A DNA stretch of 64,000 bases from Alkalibacter mobilis (GCF_015594845.1 NZ_JADNRK010000001.1:124001-188000), one strand, 5' to 3'. Shown: positions 43,110-53,530, counted from the stretch's first letter. Notes: generated by a model from the sequence alone, not told the origin. Made by a program: numbers and translations.

Positions 43110-46100
43110 ATGCTTAATCTGGTGGTCATTATGACCAGTATGGAACCTTTCCATTTATTTAAACAAGCACAAAGGGAACTGGAGGACCAGTTCCCTGGTT
43201 TCTTCAATATAAATCTATATAATACGACAGAGTTGGATGAGACCAACAGCAAATTCGAGTCCTGCCTGGAAGAAACTGATCGTGCAGATTTTGTATTTAT
43301 AAAAATACATGGTTCTCTTTCTTTTTTCAAGAAATTCTTACCGTACTTTGACCGTATCAAAAACAATAAAAACATTTTTCTCCAAACGACTATTCAAGAA
43401 GAAATCAACGAAACCTTCCCGAAATGTAGGATAATGCCGGAAGAATTCAAAACCATATACACCTATTACAAATCCGGGGGATATGAAAATGTATTAAATC
43501 TGGTCAAATGGATCGGCAATCGCTTTGCAAAAATCGACATCCCATTTATTGAACCAGCCTACTCCAAATGGAGCGGACTTTACGATCCCGATAAAAAAAT
43601 AGAAGATGAAGAATCATACTTGAACAATATAATAAATACGGAAAAGCCTGTAGTGGGAATTCTTACCAATATAAACATTTCTCCAAAAGAAGTCCGAGTC
43701 CCACAAATCGATGCTATCTTTCATAGTGTGAAGGAAAATGGTGGTATTCCCTTGTGCGTTTATTCTGATATGCTTCCGGATGAAGACATCGGAAGTGAAG
43801 GTGTCCGGGTCGCCTTAGAACGATATATGATGCGCAATGGAAAGCCGATCGTGCAATCCATAATCAATACAGCTGCTTTCAGCCTCAGCATCCTATCCGA
43901 ACCTGGAGATGGAACAAAGCCAAAAGAAAACAGTATTTTTGAGTTTATTGGCGTACCTGTACTTCAAGCCATGTCAACCATGCAGTCTTTCGAAGAATGG
44001 AAAGACTCCGTGCAAGGATTGGACGGACTTTCTCTGAGTTGGAGTGTTTTCCAACCCGAATTCGATGGTCAAATCATAACTTATCCAATTGCTACTAAAG
44101 AACTTACAGATACGGAAACCGGTCCAAGAAAAATTGTAGCACCAATAGAAGAACGCGCCAATCAGGTGGCCAAACTCGCTGTCAACTATGGGAAACTAAC
44201 CAAAAAACCAAATAAAAATAAGAAGATTGCCATTATTTTACACAACAATCCTCCAAGCAACAGCACGATCGGAGGTGCTGCCGGGTTGGATACACCCGCT
44301 TCCGTTTTCGACATGATAACTAATTTAGAAGATAATGGTTATTTCACTTCCTATTCTTTTACTGATGGAAAAGATATAATCGACCGAATCATTGAAGGTC
44401 TTACTAATGACAATCGGTGGTCCTCCCCTGAACAAATCCTTAAAAAAAGCGTCGATACAGTTACAAAAAACCAATATAACGAGTGGTTCGACTCCTTTAT
44501 ACCGCAAGTACAACAAAACCTAGTCAAATACTGGGGCGATCCTGTTGGTGATTTTATGTCTGTTGACAACCAGTTATTAATTCCAGGAATAATCAACGGA
44601 AATCTATTTATCGGCTTACAGCCTCCCAGGGCATTTGAAGAAAAAGCGGAGGAAATGTATCACAGTACGGACATCCCGTGCCCTCATCAATACTTGGGCT
44701 TTTATCGTTGGATCGAACGGGTCTTCAAGGCCGATGCAATCGTACATGTGGGTACACACGGCACACTTGAATGGCTTCCCGGCAAGGAAGTCGGCTTATC
44801 GAAGGACTGCTTCACTGATATATGCATGGGCACGATCCCCCACTTATATGCTTATATAATCAACGCTGCTGGAGAAGGCACCCAAGCCAAGCGACGTTCT
44901 TATGCCGGCTTAGTCGATCACATGATTCCCTCTATGGTTGAAAGTGGAGTCTATGACGAATTGGCGGAAATGGACGAGTTAATGAAACAATATTATCACG
45001 TACGCGCTTCAGATTCCCAAAAACTGCCGATAATCAGAAGCCAGATTTTAAATCTGGCTATAAGAATGAACATGCATCTGGATCTTGATTTATCGACTGA
45101 TCAAATGGAAAAAGATGCGGACGAATGTGTCAAACAAATGCACTCCTGGGTTAGCAATATACAAGCATGCGAAATAAATGACGGCCTGCATATATTTGGT
45201 AAAGTTCCCGATGGAGATCGATTTCGCAACATGCTAAAGGCTCTAGTACGAAACAGAAATGGTGATATTCCTTCGCTACGTCAAGGGCTATGCCAAATTT
45301 TTGGTCTTGATTTGGAAGAGTTGTTGGAACATCCGGAGAAAGCCACTCCTGACGGAAAATCTAATGGAATTCTACTTGGAGAAGTAGATGCTGCAGGAAG
45401 AGAAATATTCATGGAATTGGATAAAGCGTCGTATGACCCAACTGCAATAAATGCAATTCTCAATCGATACAAAAATAATAACGATCCTTCAGCCTTACGC
45501 ACTTGCCTGGAGTTTGTTTGTACTGAGTTGAAAGATAAAGTTCTAGGTATTTCTCAGGAAATAGATCATTTTATCAAGGGGATCAATGGAAAATTTGTTC
45601 CACCAGGGCAGGCTGGTGCCCCTACAAGGGGAAATGCACGTATTCTTCCAACAGGCAAAAATTTTTATACTGTAGATCCTGGAGCGATGCCCTCCCGTTC
45701 ATCTTGGGAAATTGGAAAAGTCTTGGGAAATCAGTTGTTGGAGAGATATATAAAAGATGAAGGTCAATATCCTGAAAGTATTTCTATGCTAGTCTATGCA
45801 ACTGACTCCATGCGAACTTATGGGGATGACATTGCAGAAACTTTGTATTTACTGGGGGTACGACCTGTTTGGCTGGGAAATACCGAACGCGTAATTGGCA
45901 TAGAAACACTTTCTTTGGAAGAGCTGGGCAGACCCAGAATCGACGTTACTTTGAGAATCACCGGATTATTTAGAGATGCTTTCCCGAATTTAATTGAACG
46001 CGTGGAAGATGCCGTAAATCTTGTTGCAGCTTTAGACGAACCTGAAGATAAAAACTATATTAAAAAACACGTACACGAAGAAGTCGCAGAGCTTCTTTCA

Positions 46101-46859
46101 CAAGGTATCGATTTAGATCTCGCCACGGAATGGTCAACTCTGCGTATCTTTGGAGATGCGCCTGGTGCATACGGAGCCGGTGTAGCCAATGTGATCACCA
46201 GCAAAAGGTGGAATGACGTTACTGATCTCGGTACTGTTTACACTACTTGGGGTTGCCATGCATATGGAAAGAAAGTGCATGGTGAAAAGCTTCCTCAAGT
46301 ATTTTCCATGAGAATGAAAAAGGCAAATCTAGCTGTCAAAAATGAGCCTACCAGAGAATTCGACATGTTGGACGGCGATGACTTTTTCAATTACTTCGGT
46401 GGTATGGTTGCTGCGATCACAACTCATAGTGGGACACAAAAGCGCGCATATATCCCAAGCTCTTCTGATACGGATCACATAGAAACTCTATCTCTGCACG
46501 AGGAAGCATCTCGGGTAATGAGAGCGAAAGTATGCAACCCGAAATGGATCGATGGTTTGAAAAAGCATGGTTATAGAGGTGCCTCTCAAGTATCGGGAAT
46601 GGTCAGTTTCGCATTTGGTTGGGATGCTACAACAGACGTAATCGATGATTGGATGTATGACAGCATCGCAGAAAAATATGCATTTCATAAAGAAAATTCC
46701 GATTGGATGCGAGAAGTCAATCCCTGGGCTTTGCACGGTATAGCTGAAAACTTATTGGAGGCGTCACAACGTGGTATGTGGAATACAACTCCAGAAAATG
46801 TCGAAAAACTAAAACAAATCTATATGGAAATGGAAGGAAATTTTGAAGAAATGGAATAA
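43110..46859 (+). CDS. cobN: CobN/BchH-type metal chelatase large subunit
   Basis: This 1249-residue protein is the tetrapyrrole-binding subunit of an ATP-dependent class I chelatase. The CobN family hallmark GTHGTLEWLPGKEVGLS lies near residue 548, followed by AAGEGTQAKRRSYAGLVDH. Length and layout fit CobN (about 1250-1300 residues), which inserts cobalt into hydrogenobyrinate diamide, more than Mg-chelatase ChlH. Anaerobes usually insert cobalt early with CbiK or CbiX, so a CobN under B12 riboswitch control raises the question of its real tetrapyrrole and metal. Its motor subunits are probably the ChlD- and ChlI-type proteins downstream. GGAGG precedes the ATG. Confidence 0.93.
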   Translation: MLNLVVIMTSMEPFHLFKQAQRELEDQFPGFFNINLYNTTELDETNSKFESCLEETDRADFVFIKIHGSLSFFKKFLPYFDRIKNNKNIFLQTTIQEEINETFPKCRIMPEEFKTIYTYYKSGGYENVLNLVKWIGNRFAKIDIPFIEPAYSKWSGLYDPDKKIEDEESYLNNIINTEKPVVGILTNINISPKEVRVPQIDAIFHSVKENGGIPLCVYSDMLPDEDIGSEGVRVALERYMMRNGKPIVQSIINTAAFSLSILSEPGDGTKPKENSIFEFIGVPVLQAMSTMQSFEEWKDSVQGLDGLSLSWSVFQPEFDGQIITYPIATKELTDTETGPRKIVAPIEERANQVAKLAVNYGKLTKKPNKNKKIAIILHNNPPSNSTIGGAAGLDTPASVFDMITNLEDNGYFTSYSFTDGKDIIDRIIEGLTNDNRWSSPEQILKKSVDTVTKNQYNEWFDSFIPQVQQNLVKYWGDPVGDFMSVDNQLLIPGIINGNLFIGLQPPRAFEEKAEEMYHSTDIPCPHQYLGFYRWIERVFKADAIVHVGTHGTLEWLPGKEVGLSKDCFTDICMGTIPHLYAYIINAAGEGTQAKRRSYAGLVDHMIPSMVESGVYDELAEMDELMKQYYHVRASDSQKLPIIRSQILNLAIRMNMHLDLDLSTDQMEKDADECVKQMHSWVSNIQACEINDGLHIFGKVPDGDRFRNMLKALVRNRNGDIPSLRQGLCQIFGLDLEELLEHPEKATPDGKSNGILLGEVDAAGREIFMELDKASYDPTAINAILNRYKNNNDPSALRTCLEFVCTELKDKVLGISQEIDHFIKGINGKFVPPGQAGAPTRGNARILPTGKNFYTVDPGAMPSRSSWEIGKVLGNQLLERYIKDEGQYPESISMLVYATDSMRTYGDDIAETLYLLGVRPVWLGNTERVIGIETLSLEELGRPRIDVTLRITGLFRDAFPNLIERVEDAVNLVAALDEPEDKNYIKKHVHEEVAELLSQGIDLDLATEWSTLRIFGDAPGAYGAGVANVITSKRWNDVTDLGTVYTTWGCHAYGKKVHGEKLPQVFSMRMKKANLAVKNEPTREFDMLDGDDFFNYFGGMVAAITTHSGTQKRAYIPSSSDTDHIETLSLHEEASRVMRAKVCNPKWIDGLKKHGYRGASQVSGMVSFAFGWDATTDVIDDWMYDSIAEKYAFHKENSDWMREVNPWALHGIAENLLEASQRGMWNTTPENVEKLKQIYMEMEGNFEEME

Positions 46860-46892
46860 TCATAAATGCAACATAGAAAGGAGAGAAAAAAA

Positions 46893-48800
46893 TTGAATTC
46901 CAATTGCAATAAGTTCCCATTTTCAGCTATTGTCGGGCAAGAAAGCATTAAAAAGTCGTTGTTGTGGAATATTGTAAATCCTAAAATCGGTGGAGTTCTA
47001 ATCAGCGGAGAAAAAGGAACAGCAAAGTCAACACTAGTTCGCAGTCTCTGTGATCTAATCTTTACAATGGAGTTGATTGAGATTCCATTGAATACGACTG
47101 AAGACCGTCTTATGGGTGGAATTCATTTAGAACGCACTCTAAAATACGGTAAACGAAGCTTTGAGCCTGGAATCCTGCAAAGAGCTAACAACAACATTTT
47201 ATATGTCGATGAAGTAAATCTTCTAAGCGATCCCATTGTAAAAAACTTATTGGAAGCTGCTTCCTCGGGGCTAAACAAGGTTGAGCGGGAAGGACTGTCC
47301 TTGGTTCACGATTCTAAATTCATCTTAGTGGGCAGCATGAATCCTGAAGAAGGAGGTATTCGACCCCAATTTCTGGATCGCTTCGGTTTATTTGTTGAAG
47401 CAAACTCGGAAAACGACATCAGAAAAAGAACAGAAATCATAAAAAGACGAATTTATTACGAAAATAATCCGTATGAATTTTTTAAGTCTTATCAAAAACA
47501 AAACCAAACTATTAAGACGCACATCGCACAGGCTCAAAATGCACTTCGTCAGTTAGTTGTTACCGAACACGCCATGAAGATCGCATCTGCTATTGCAATG
47601 GAAGCAAATTGCGCCGGGCATAGAGCAGAACTTATTCTTATTGAGACCGCAAAAGCTATTGCCGCTTGGGACTTTCGAAAAACATTGAATATTTCAGACA
47701 TTAAAGAAGCCGCAAAATTTGTTTTGCCTCATCGTACACGGCAGCGCCAGGATCCTCAGGCACCTAATATTCATCAAGATACTCATGACGATGACAACGT
47801 TCAGGCCTCACCGGACAGTCAAGAAAACAACTCACCGCCTGAAGAGTTACCGACTCAAGATTCCTCTATACCACAACAGGAAAATTCTTTAAACGATTCC
47901 GATGAAATTGAACCTGATAAAATTGAACCTGAGGAGAATCAATTTTCAAATGACAGCGATAAAACAGAAGAATCCGGGGAAATTTTCGATGTTGGTCGTT
48001 GGCTTTCAGAAAAAAAACGAAAAAGCATTCACAAAGGTAGCGGTAAAAGAAGCGTAGTAAAAACTGATGCTCAGCAAGGTCGCCATGTTCGCTCGCGAAT
48101 CCCCGCAACGGGCAATGTATCCAATATAGCGATTGCAGCCACACTTCGGGCTGCCGCACCTTACCAACTTTTCAGAGAAAAAAACGATTTAGCCTTTTGC
48201 GTAAAAAAATCGGATATTCGTGTGAAAATCAGAGAAAAACGTACAGGCAACACCATACTTTTTGTTGTAGATGCCAGTGGCTCAATGGGAGCCGAAAATC
48301 GGATGAGATCCGTCAAAGGTGCTATTCTTTCTCTTTTGAATGATGCTTATCAAAAAAGGGATAGAGTAGGCTTGATAGCTTTCCGAAGAAATTCTGCAGA
48401 ATTGCTTCTGGGAATTACCAGAAGCGTTGAACTTGCACAAAAGGAGCTGCAATCTCTGCCTACAGGTGGGCGAACGCCTCTTGATGCTGGTCTTGACCTA
48501 GCATACGAGATAATTAAATCTGCAAAAATCAAAGACAAGGACATCCTTCCCGTTATTGTTCTGGTCTCTGATGGAAAAGCAACTTATAGTGAAAAATCAA
48601 AAGATTCCTTTGAATCTGCAATCGATAGTGCTCGACGGATCGGGGCAGAAAAAATCAAAACTGTCATCATCGATGCTGACCAAGGTTTTATTAAATTACA
48701 TTTTTTGGAAAAGCTTGCTGAAGCGATGAATGCTGATTTATTAGAAATAAATGATTTACATTCTAAAACATTAACAGCAGCAGTAAAAATGTCTCTCTAA
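46893..48800 (+). CDS. bchD: ChlD/BchD-type chelatase subunit (AAA+ plus VWA)
   Basis: This protein of about 635 residues has three parts. An N-terminal AAA+ domain carries an intact Walker A (GEKGTAKST) and Walker B ([10 protein letters not shown]). An acidic, Pro/Gln-rich linker follows (about residues 290-370, [19 protein letters not shown]). A C-terminal von Willebrand A domain has a complete MIDAS ([28 protein letters not shown]). In Mg and Co chelatases this subunit bridges the AAA ring to the large subunit through the metal. I prefer the TTG at 46893, 8 bases after AAAGGAG; an in-frame ATG at 46866 is an alternative. Confidence 0.92.
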   Translation: MNSNCNKFPFSAIVGQESIKKSLLWNIVNPKIGGVLISGEKGTAKSTLVRSLCDLIFTMELIEIPLNTTEDRLMGGIHLERTLKYGKRSFEPGILQRANNNILYVDEVNLLSDPIVKNLLEAASSGLNKVEREGLSLVHDSKFILVGSMNPEEGGIRPQFLDRFGLFVEANSENDIRKRTEIIKRRIYYENNPYEFFKSYQKQNQTIKTHIAQAQNALRQLVVTEHAMKIASAIAMEANCAGHRAELILIETAKAIAAWDFRKTLNISDIKEAAKFVLPHRTRQRQDPQAPNIHQDTHDDDNVQASPDSQENNSPPEELPTQDSSIPQQENSLNDSDEIEPDKIEPEENQFSNDSDKTEESGEIFDVGRWLSEKKRKSIHKGSGKRSVVKTDAQQGRHVRSRIPATGNVSNIAIAATLRAAAPYQLFREKNDLAFCVKKSDIRVKIREKRTGNTILFVVDASGSMGAENRMRSVKGAILSLLNDAYQKRDRVGLIAFRRNSAELLLGITRSVELAQKELQSLPTGGRTPLDAGLDLAYEIIKSAKIKDKDILPVIVLVSDGKATYSEKSKDSFESAIDSARRIGAEKIKTVIIDADQGFIKLHFLEKLAEAMNADLLEINDLHSKTLTAAVKMSL

Positions 48801-48825
48801 AAAAAGTCAAAATGGAGGAATTTAC

Positions 48826-49701
48826 GTGATCATTTTAAAAAATTTGACAAAAACATACGGCTCTATCAATGCTATCGACCAGTTGAACCTTAGAATCCAT
48901 AAGGGTGAATTTTTTGGATTGTTGGGCCCCAATGGTGCCGGTAAGACAACATTGATCCGGATGTTGAGTACTTTAACCCCTTCAACTTTAGGCAGTATTT
49001 CAATCGATGGAGTACTCATGGATAGAGATAAGTCTCGTGTCAAATCAAAAATTGGAATTGTGTCTCAGCACACCAATTTAGAATCAGAACTTACAGCTAA
49101 ACAAAATTTAGAACTTCATGGAAAGCTTTTTAGAATGCCTAAAGATGTGCTCACTAAACGAATAGATGAATCGCTTGAATTTACCAATTTAAGCAATAGA
49201 AAAAATGACATTATCCGGCATTTTTCAGGTGGAATGAAAAGAAAACTTATGATTGCAAGGGCCCTATTGCACAGTCCGGAGGTCTTATTGATGGACGAAC
49301 CTACAATTGGGTTAGACGTGACCGCAAGACGAAAATTATGGGATTTGATGAAAAGATTGAACAAAGAAGGGATGACCGTAATTTTAACAACTCATTATGT
49401 TGAAGAAGCAGAAGCTCTTTGTTCAAGAGTGGGTTTTCTTAACTTTGGCAAAATCATTGCTTTGGATACACCGACTAACCTTATTCGAGCTTCCGGCGAA
49501 TTTGCATTGGAATGCTTTGATGAACGGGTGAATGAAACAAAAAACATGTTTTTCAGTGATCGAGAAACTGCCTTGGAAAAAGCCAAAAGCCTTTCAACCA
49601 GCGTGAACATCCGTCCCACAAACTTGGAGGATACGTTTGTACTACTAACTAATCGAAAGGTAGGAGAAAATCATGAATGTTTTAACCATTCTCTGGCATG
49701 A
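48826..49701 (+). CDS. ABC-2 type exporter ATPase
   Basis: This 291-residue DrrA/CcmA-type ATPase has Walker A GPNGAGKTT, signature FSGGMKRKL, Walker B LLMDEPTIGLD and switch TTHYVEEAE, with a short regulatory C-terminal domain. It overlaps the permease gene by 29 bases, so the two form one exporter. Placement between ChlD and ChlI genes suggests that the exported compound relates to the chelatase product or substrate (inference). GTG start with GGAGG. Confidence 0.92.
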   Translation: MIILKNLTKTYGSINAIDQLNLRIHKGEFFGLLGPNGAGKTTLIRMLSTLTPSTLGSISIDGVLMDRDKSRVKSKIGIVSQHTNLESELTAKQNLELHGKLFRMPKDVLTKRIDESLEFTNLSNRKNDIIRHFSGGMKRKLMIARALLHSPEVLLMDEPTIGLDVTARRKLWDLMKRLNKEGMTVILTTHYVEEAEALCSRVGFLNFGKIIALDTPTNLIRASGEFALECFDERVNETKNMFFSDRETALEKAKSLSTSVNIRPTNLEDTFVLLTNRKVGENHECFNHSLA

Positions 49702-50404
49702 ACAAAAAATCTTCAAACAAAAGTTTTGGACTATCACCAGCAGTTCAATGATTTCTCCTCTTCTATACCTTATTGCTTTCGGGTGGGGTCTTGGAAGTGA
49801 AGTCATCATCTCCGGTACCAGTTATATGAATTTTGTAATGCCGGGCATCGTAGCAATGACTACCATGACTGTAAGCTTTGGAACCGTCGCAAACAGCCTA
49901 AACATTTCCAGGACTTATGACAAGACATTCGAGGAGTTCATGACATCACCTATTCGCATATGGGAATATGCAATTGGAAAAATTACAGCAGGCGCTCTGC
50001 GTGGTATGTACTCCGCAGTATTAATAATTATAATCGCCCTCTTTTTTAAGGCAAATATAATCGTAACAGGGTTCTTTGTGTTAGTGGCATTTCTAAATGC
50101 ACTGGTCTTTTCTTCCTTGGGATTTGTTGTTGGAATGGTCATTGACTCTCATTTGGAAATGAGCAAATTTACTAGCTTTATCATTACTCCTATGGCCTTT
50201 TTGAGCGGAACCTTTTTCCCCATCGAAAAAATGCCTTTTATCCTAAATGAACTGATACGAATTTTACCACTTACCCAATCGACTATTGGAATGAGGACCG
50301 GTACCCCATTATCACAAAATGCATGGATATCTCCCTCAATTTTGATCACATATTTCCTTCTATTCCTGTTTTTAAGTATTCGATTATGCAAAAGAGCAGA
50401 ATGA
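49673..50404 (+). CDS. ABC-2 type exporter permease
   Basis: This 243-residue membrane protein has six hydrophobic segments and the ABC-2 signature region FSSLGFVVGMVIDSHLEMSKF followed by FLSGTFFPIEKMP. It pairs with the ATPase encoded just upstream. Related exporters move drugs, polysaccharides or haem-type compounds. Nothing in the sequence names the substrate. Confidence 0.9.
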   Translation: MNVLTILWHEQKIFKQKFWTITSSSMISPLLYLIAFGWGLGSEVIISGTSYMNFVMPGIVAMTTMTVSFGTVANSLNISRTYDKTFEEFMTSPIRIWEYAIGKITAGALRGMYSAVLIIIIALFFKANIIVTGFFVLVAFLNALVFSSLGFVVGMVIDSHLEMSKFTSFIITPMAFLSGTFFPIEKMPFILNELIRILPLTQSTIGMRTGTPLSQNAWISPSILITYFLLFLFLSIRLCKRAE

Positions 50405-50437
50405 TAAATAACCAAAATAAAGAAATGAGGTAAAAAA

Positions 50438-51475
50438 ATGTCAATAGAACGAAACATCTATCCTTTCACGGCAATTGTGGGGCAAAACAAAATGAAAACA
50501 GCCTTAATTTTAAATATCATCAATCCATCCCTGGGAGGTGTTTTGATTAGAGGAGAAAAAGGAACTGCAAAATCAACCGCTGTCAGATCTTTAGCAGATC
50601 TCTTGTCCAAACGGGCTCAAGTTAAGGACTGCCCTTTTTCATGCAATCCGTATGATTTGGATCATGCCTGCCTAAGATGTTCTGAACTGATGAAAAACGA
50701 AAAAAAGCTGGATACTATAAATACCAAAATGCGTGTCATTGAATTGCCCATCAGTGCAACAGAAGATCGTGTCGTTGGGACAATGGATATTGAACACGCC
50801 ATTCAAAAGGGAGAAAAGAAATTTGAAACCGGTATTTTAGCACAGGCAAACAGAAATATTTTATATGTGGATGAAGTGAACCTTTTGGATGACCACGTGG
50901 TAGATATACTGTTAGATTCAGCCGCAATGGGAGTCAACACTATAGAACGGGAAGGAATTTCTTATACTCATCCGGCAAAATTTACTTTGATTGGGACAAT
51001 GAATCCTGAAGAAGGTGATCTACGTCCACAACTACTAGATCGATTTGGTTTAGTTGTTGACGTTACAGGGGTCACAGATACTTCCAAACGTGTCGAACTG
51101 ATCAGGAGAAGGATCGAGTTTGAAAAGAATCCGTCAAACTTTTTAAATGATTATACATTTTCCCAAGAACAATTGGCTCACAAGATTCAAGAAGCCATAG
51201 CCCTTCTTCCCGAAGTAACTTTCAGCGATGAACTACTGGAAATGGCTGCTAAAATCGCCGTTTCTCTTGGCGTAGATGGTCACAGAGCCGACATAGTCAT
51301 GATTAAAACTGCCATAACCATAGCAGCCTACAACGGAAAAAATTCCGTCTCTGAAAAAGAATTGGAAGAAGCTGCTTCATTTACCCTGCCTCATCGAATG
51401 AGAAAAATGCCCTTTGACGATTCTTCGATCGACTCGCAATTTATTTTGGAAAAAATCCAAGAAGCCATTCGCTAA
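50438..51475 (+). CDS. bchI: ChlI/BchI-type chelatase AAA+ subunit
   Basis: This 345-residue AAA+ protein closely resembles Mg-chelatase subunit [18 protein letters not shown], Walker [10 protein letters not shown], a cysteine-bearing insertion ([17 protein letters not shown]), [16 protein letters not shown], Walker [13 protein letters not shown] and sensor-1 [20 protein letters not shown]. It would form the ring that drives metal insertion together with the ChlD-type protein. It shares extended identity with the AAA domain of that protein, indicating ancient duplication. GAGG precedes the ATG. Confidence 0.93.
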   Translation: MSIERNIYPFTAIVGQNKMKTALILNIINPSLGGVLIRGEKGTAKSTAVRSLADLLSKRAQVKDCPFSCNPYDLDHACLRCSELMKNEKKLDTINTKMRVIELPISATEDRVVGTMDIEHAIQKGEKKFETGILAQANRNILYVDEVNLLDDHVVDILLDSAAMGVNTIEREGISYTHPAKFTLIGTMNPEEGDLRPQLLDRFGLVVDVTGVTDTSKRVELIRRRIEFEKNPSNFLNDYTFSQEQLAHKIQEAIALLPEVTFSDELLEMAAKIAVSLGVDGHRADIVMIKTAITIAAYNGKNSVSEKELEEAASFTLPHRMRKMPFDDSSIDSQFILEKIQEAIR

Positions 51476-51495
51476 AAGTGGCGCAAAGGAGTACT

Positions 51496-52521
51496 ATGAA
51501 TAAAGTTTTTATTGTCCTTTGGACAACTAGTGAATGTAATTTATCGTGCAAATACTGTTATGCTACGCAAGTTCAAGAAAAAACACATATGGATTTTGAA
51601 ACTGCAAAAAAAATAATAGACTATTTTAAAAATAGTAATATGAAAATTCAATTTACAGGTGGAGAACCACTACTCAACTTTGATTTGATTAAACAAGTGT
51701 ATTCTTATATACAAGAAAAAAAATACAAGGCCTCTTTCCAAATGCAGACCAATGCGACTTTGATTGATAACCTTATGGCCCGAGAACTAAAGCAAATGAA
51801 TATTTCAATAGGAGTAAGTATGGATGGCCCACCTGAAATAAATGAGGTTTTGCGCGGAAAAACAAACCACTTAATAAAAGGAATGCACCACCTTGCCCAA
51901 GCAGGAATAACCGTCAATTTGAACAGTGTAGTGACATCAATCAATGTATCTCGCCTTTCCGAGTTAGCCGATGTAGCTTTATACTTTGGTAACGTTGCAG
52001 GAGTCGGATTAGATTTGCTGCGCCATACCGGCAGAGCAAAAGATAGTGATTCAACAGTTAAAGACGTTACCGAACGGCAGTTAACAGAGGGTCTTGTAGC
52101 ATTACATGAGCGGTGCGAAATATTATACAAATATTCGGGTAAAAAATTATATATTCGATCCATTCAAGAGGCCAAAAAACGTCTGACATCAAATGCCTGT
52201 GTTTACAAAAAAGCATACTGCTATGCTTCTACTGGACAATCTTATGTTGTTTTGCCAAATGGCAAAATATATCCCTGCGGCTCTTTAACTGATCACCCAG
52301 AGTATTATATAGGCAACTTAAACATTGACGAAAATATAAAACAAATTTCTTTGCCGAGTCCGACAGCAAATGAATGTGAAAAATGTAAGTATAACTATTT
52401 TTGTACAGGAACTTGTCCTTCAAGATCCATAATTAATGGTAGTTTCCGCTTAGAAAATTCACTAGACTGCGCATTGAAAAAAATATCTTTTAAAATAGCT
52501 GAAAAGTTGATCTCCAGTTAG
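51496..52521 (+). CDS. Radical SAM/SPASM-type enzyme, last gene of the B12 operon
   Basis: This 341-residue radical SAM protein has the [4Fe-4S] motif CNLSCKYC (Cys14, Cys18, Cys21), the SAM-binding GGEP and a C-terminal auxiliary cluster region (CVYKKAYC, YPCGSL, CEKCKYNYFCTGTC). The ATG at 51496 follows AAAGGAG by 4 bases; the in-frame GTG at 51478 has no site. SPASM-type enzymes modify peptides, but AhbC, AhbD and NirJ of this class act on tetrapyrrole side chains. That precedent fits the chelatase context better, because no precursor peptide gene is visible. Confidence 0.88.
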   Translation: MNKVFIVLWTTSECNLSCKYCYATQVQEKTHMDFETAKKIIDYFKNSNMKIQFTGGEPLLNFDLIKQVYSYIQEKKYKASFQMQTNATLIDNLMARELKQMNISIGVSMDGPPEINEVLRGKTNHLIKGMHHLAQAGITVNLNSVVTSINVSRLSELADVALYFGNVAGVGLDLLRHTGRAKDSDSTVKDVTERQLTEGLVALHERCEILYKYSGKKLYIRSIQEAKKRLTSNACVYKKAYCYASTGQSYVVLPNGKIYPCGSLTDHPEYYIGNLNIDENIKQISLPSPTANECEKCKYNYFCTGTCPSRSIINGSFRLENSLDCALKKISFKIAEKLISS

Positions 52522-52620
52522 ATAGTGTTGAGACTTTTACGTGCATATTGCTAAATTGAAAATGGCATCATGAATTTTAAATTACTTTAGTCTCCCATTT
52601 ACAATGGGATGATCAAAACA

Positions 52621-52660
52621 GAGCCTGAGGGGGACAAAGTGTCAGCTCCAGGCTCCTATT
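52621..52660. terminator. Terminator region between convergent operons
   Basis: GAGCCTG (52621-52627) pairs with CAGGCTC (52649-52655), with an inner GAC/GTC hairpin, and T-rich sequence flanks it on both sides (CTATTTAT on plus, TGTTTTG on minus). A second small hairpin (TCCCA/TGGGA) lies at about 52593-52610. Together they separate the B12 operon from module B. Confidence 0.65.
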
Positions 52661-52676
52661 TATATCATTGATAAAT

Positions 52677-53489
52677 TTATTTTTTTATAGGACCGATTTT
52701 CCCTTTGCGATAGGCATTGGAATATTTTCTGCATAATTTGTCATTTCCCATCAAGGCTTCAGTTGCATAAATGGCTCCCATCAAATCTCTGCTTAACGGA
52801 TCCAATACTGCAGAATCCATTCCTACGAACATGGAAAGAGTCATGAAATTTTGATTCATCAACTTTCTTACGGGCATACCAAAGGAAATATTACTTAGGC
52901 CTGATGTTATATGAATTTCCGGATATACTTCCCTGATTGCTTCGATCTCTCTTTTAAAATTCAGAAAACTAAGATTATCGGTAGACAAAGCCATAATACA
53001 CGGATCTATGTGGATCCTGTCAGGAGTCAATCCGTATTTCTTCGATTCTTCAACCATCATTTTTGTCAATTCCAGCTTTTTTTCCACAGTATTGGGTATG
53101 CCTTGATTGTCACAAGTCATTATTACCAATTCCCATTTTGGATCCGCTTCCTTAAAGAGTGGAAGCAAAACTTCCATCTTGTTCCCCTCTCCGGACATGG
53201 AATTTACCAATCCAGGTTTATTGCACCTGGGAAAAACGGCCTTTAGTATCTCAGGATCCGGGCTATCGATGCACAGTGGCGTTTCCACTGCTTCCTGCAC
53301 AATGTCTATCATCCAATTAAGGGTCCTCAATTCAACATCAGGAGCCGTTCCTGCACAAACATCTATGAAATTGGCTCCCGCCTCTGCCTGTGCTATGGCT
53401 TTCTCTCTTATAAAATTTTCATCTTTTGATTCTATTGCCGATTTTACGGAAGGAATGGCTCCGTTCAGTTTTTCTCCGATTATGATCAT
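52677..53489 (-). CDS. Methyltetrahydrofolate:corrinoid methyltransferase (MtgA-like)
   Basis: This 270-residue pterin-binding TIM-barrel protein related to MtgA and AcsE has IIIGEKLNGAIPSV at the N-terminus, the pterin-site residues in FIDVCAGTAP, PLCIDSPDPE and VNSMSGE, the catalytic-site Asn region (VIMTCDNQG) and TSGLSNISFGMPVR. It passes the methyl group from the methylated corrinoid protein to tetrahydrofolate, linking demethylation to C1 metabolism. It is the last gene of the minus-strand module B operon. An AAGGAGG site precedes the ATG. Confidence 0.93.
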   Translation of the reverse strand: MIIIGEKLNGAIPSVKSAIESKDENFIREKAIAQAEAGANFIDVCAGTAPDVELRTLNWMIDIVQEAVETPLCIDSPDPEILKAVFPRCNKPGLVNSMSGEGNKMEVLLPLFKEADPKWELVIMTCDNQGIPNTVEKKLELTKMMVEESKKYGLTPDRIHIDPCIMALSTDNLSFLNFKREIEAIREVYPEIHITSGLSNISFGMPVRKLMNQNFMTLSMFVGMDSAVLDPLSRDLMGAIYATEALMGNDKLCRKYSNAYRKGKIGPIKK

Positions 53490-53530
53490 CTAAATCCTCC
53501 TTGTTTTACTTTATATTCGTTGCATTGGTT

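Noticed and set aside
51478-51495. Upstream GTG start for the radical SAM gene
   Set aside because: It lies only two bases after the ChlI stop and has no ribosome binding site of its own, while ATG 51496 has AAAGGAG at ideal distance and begins the conserved fold.
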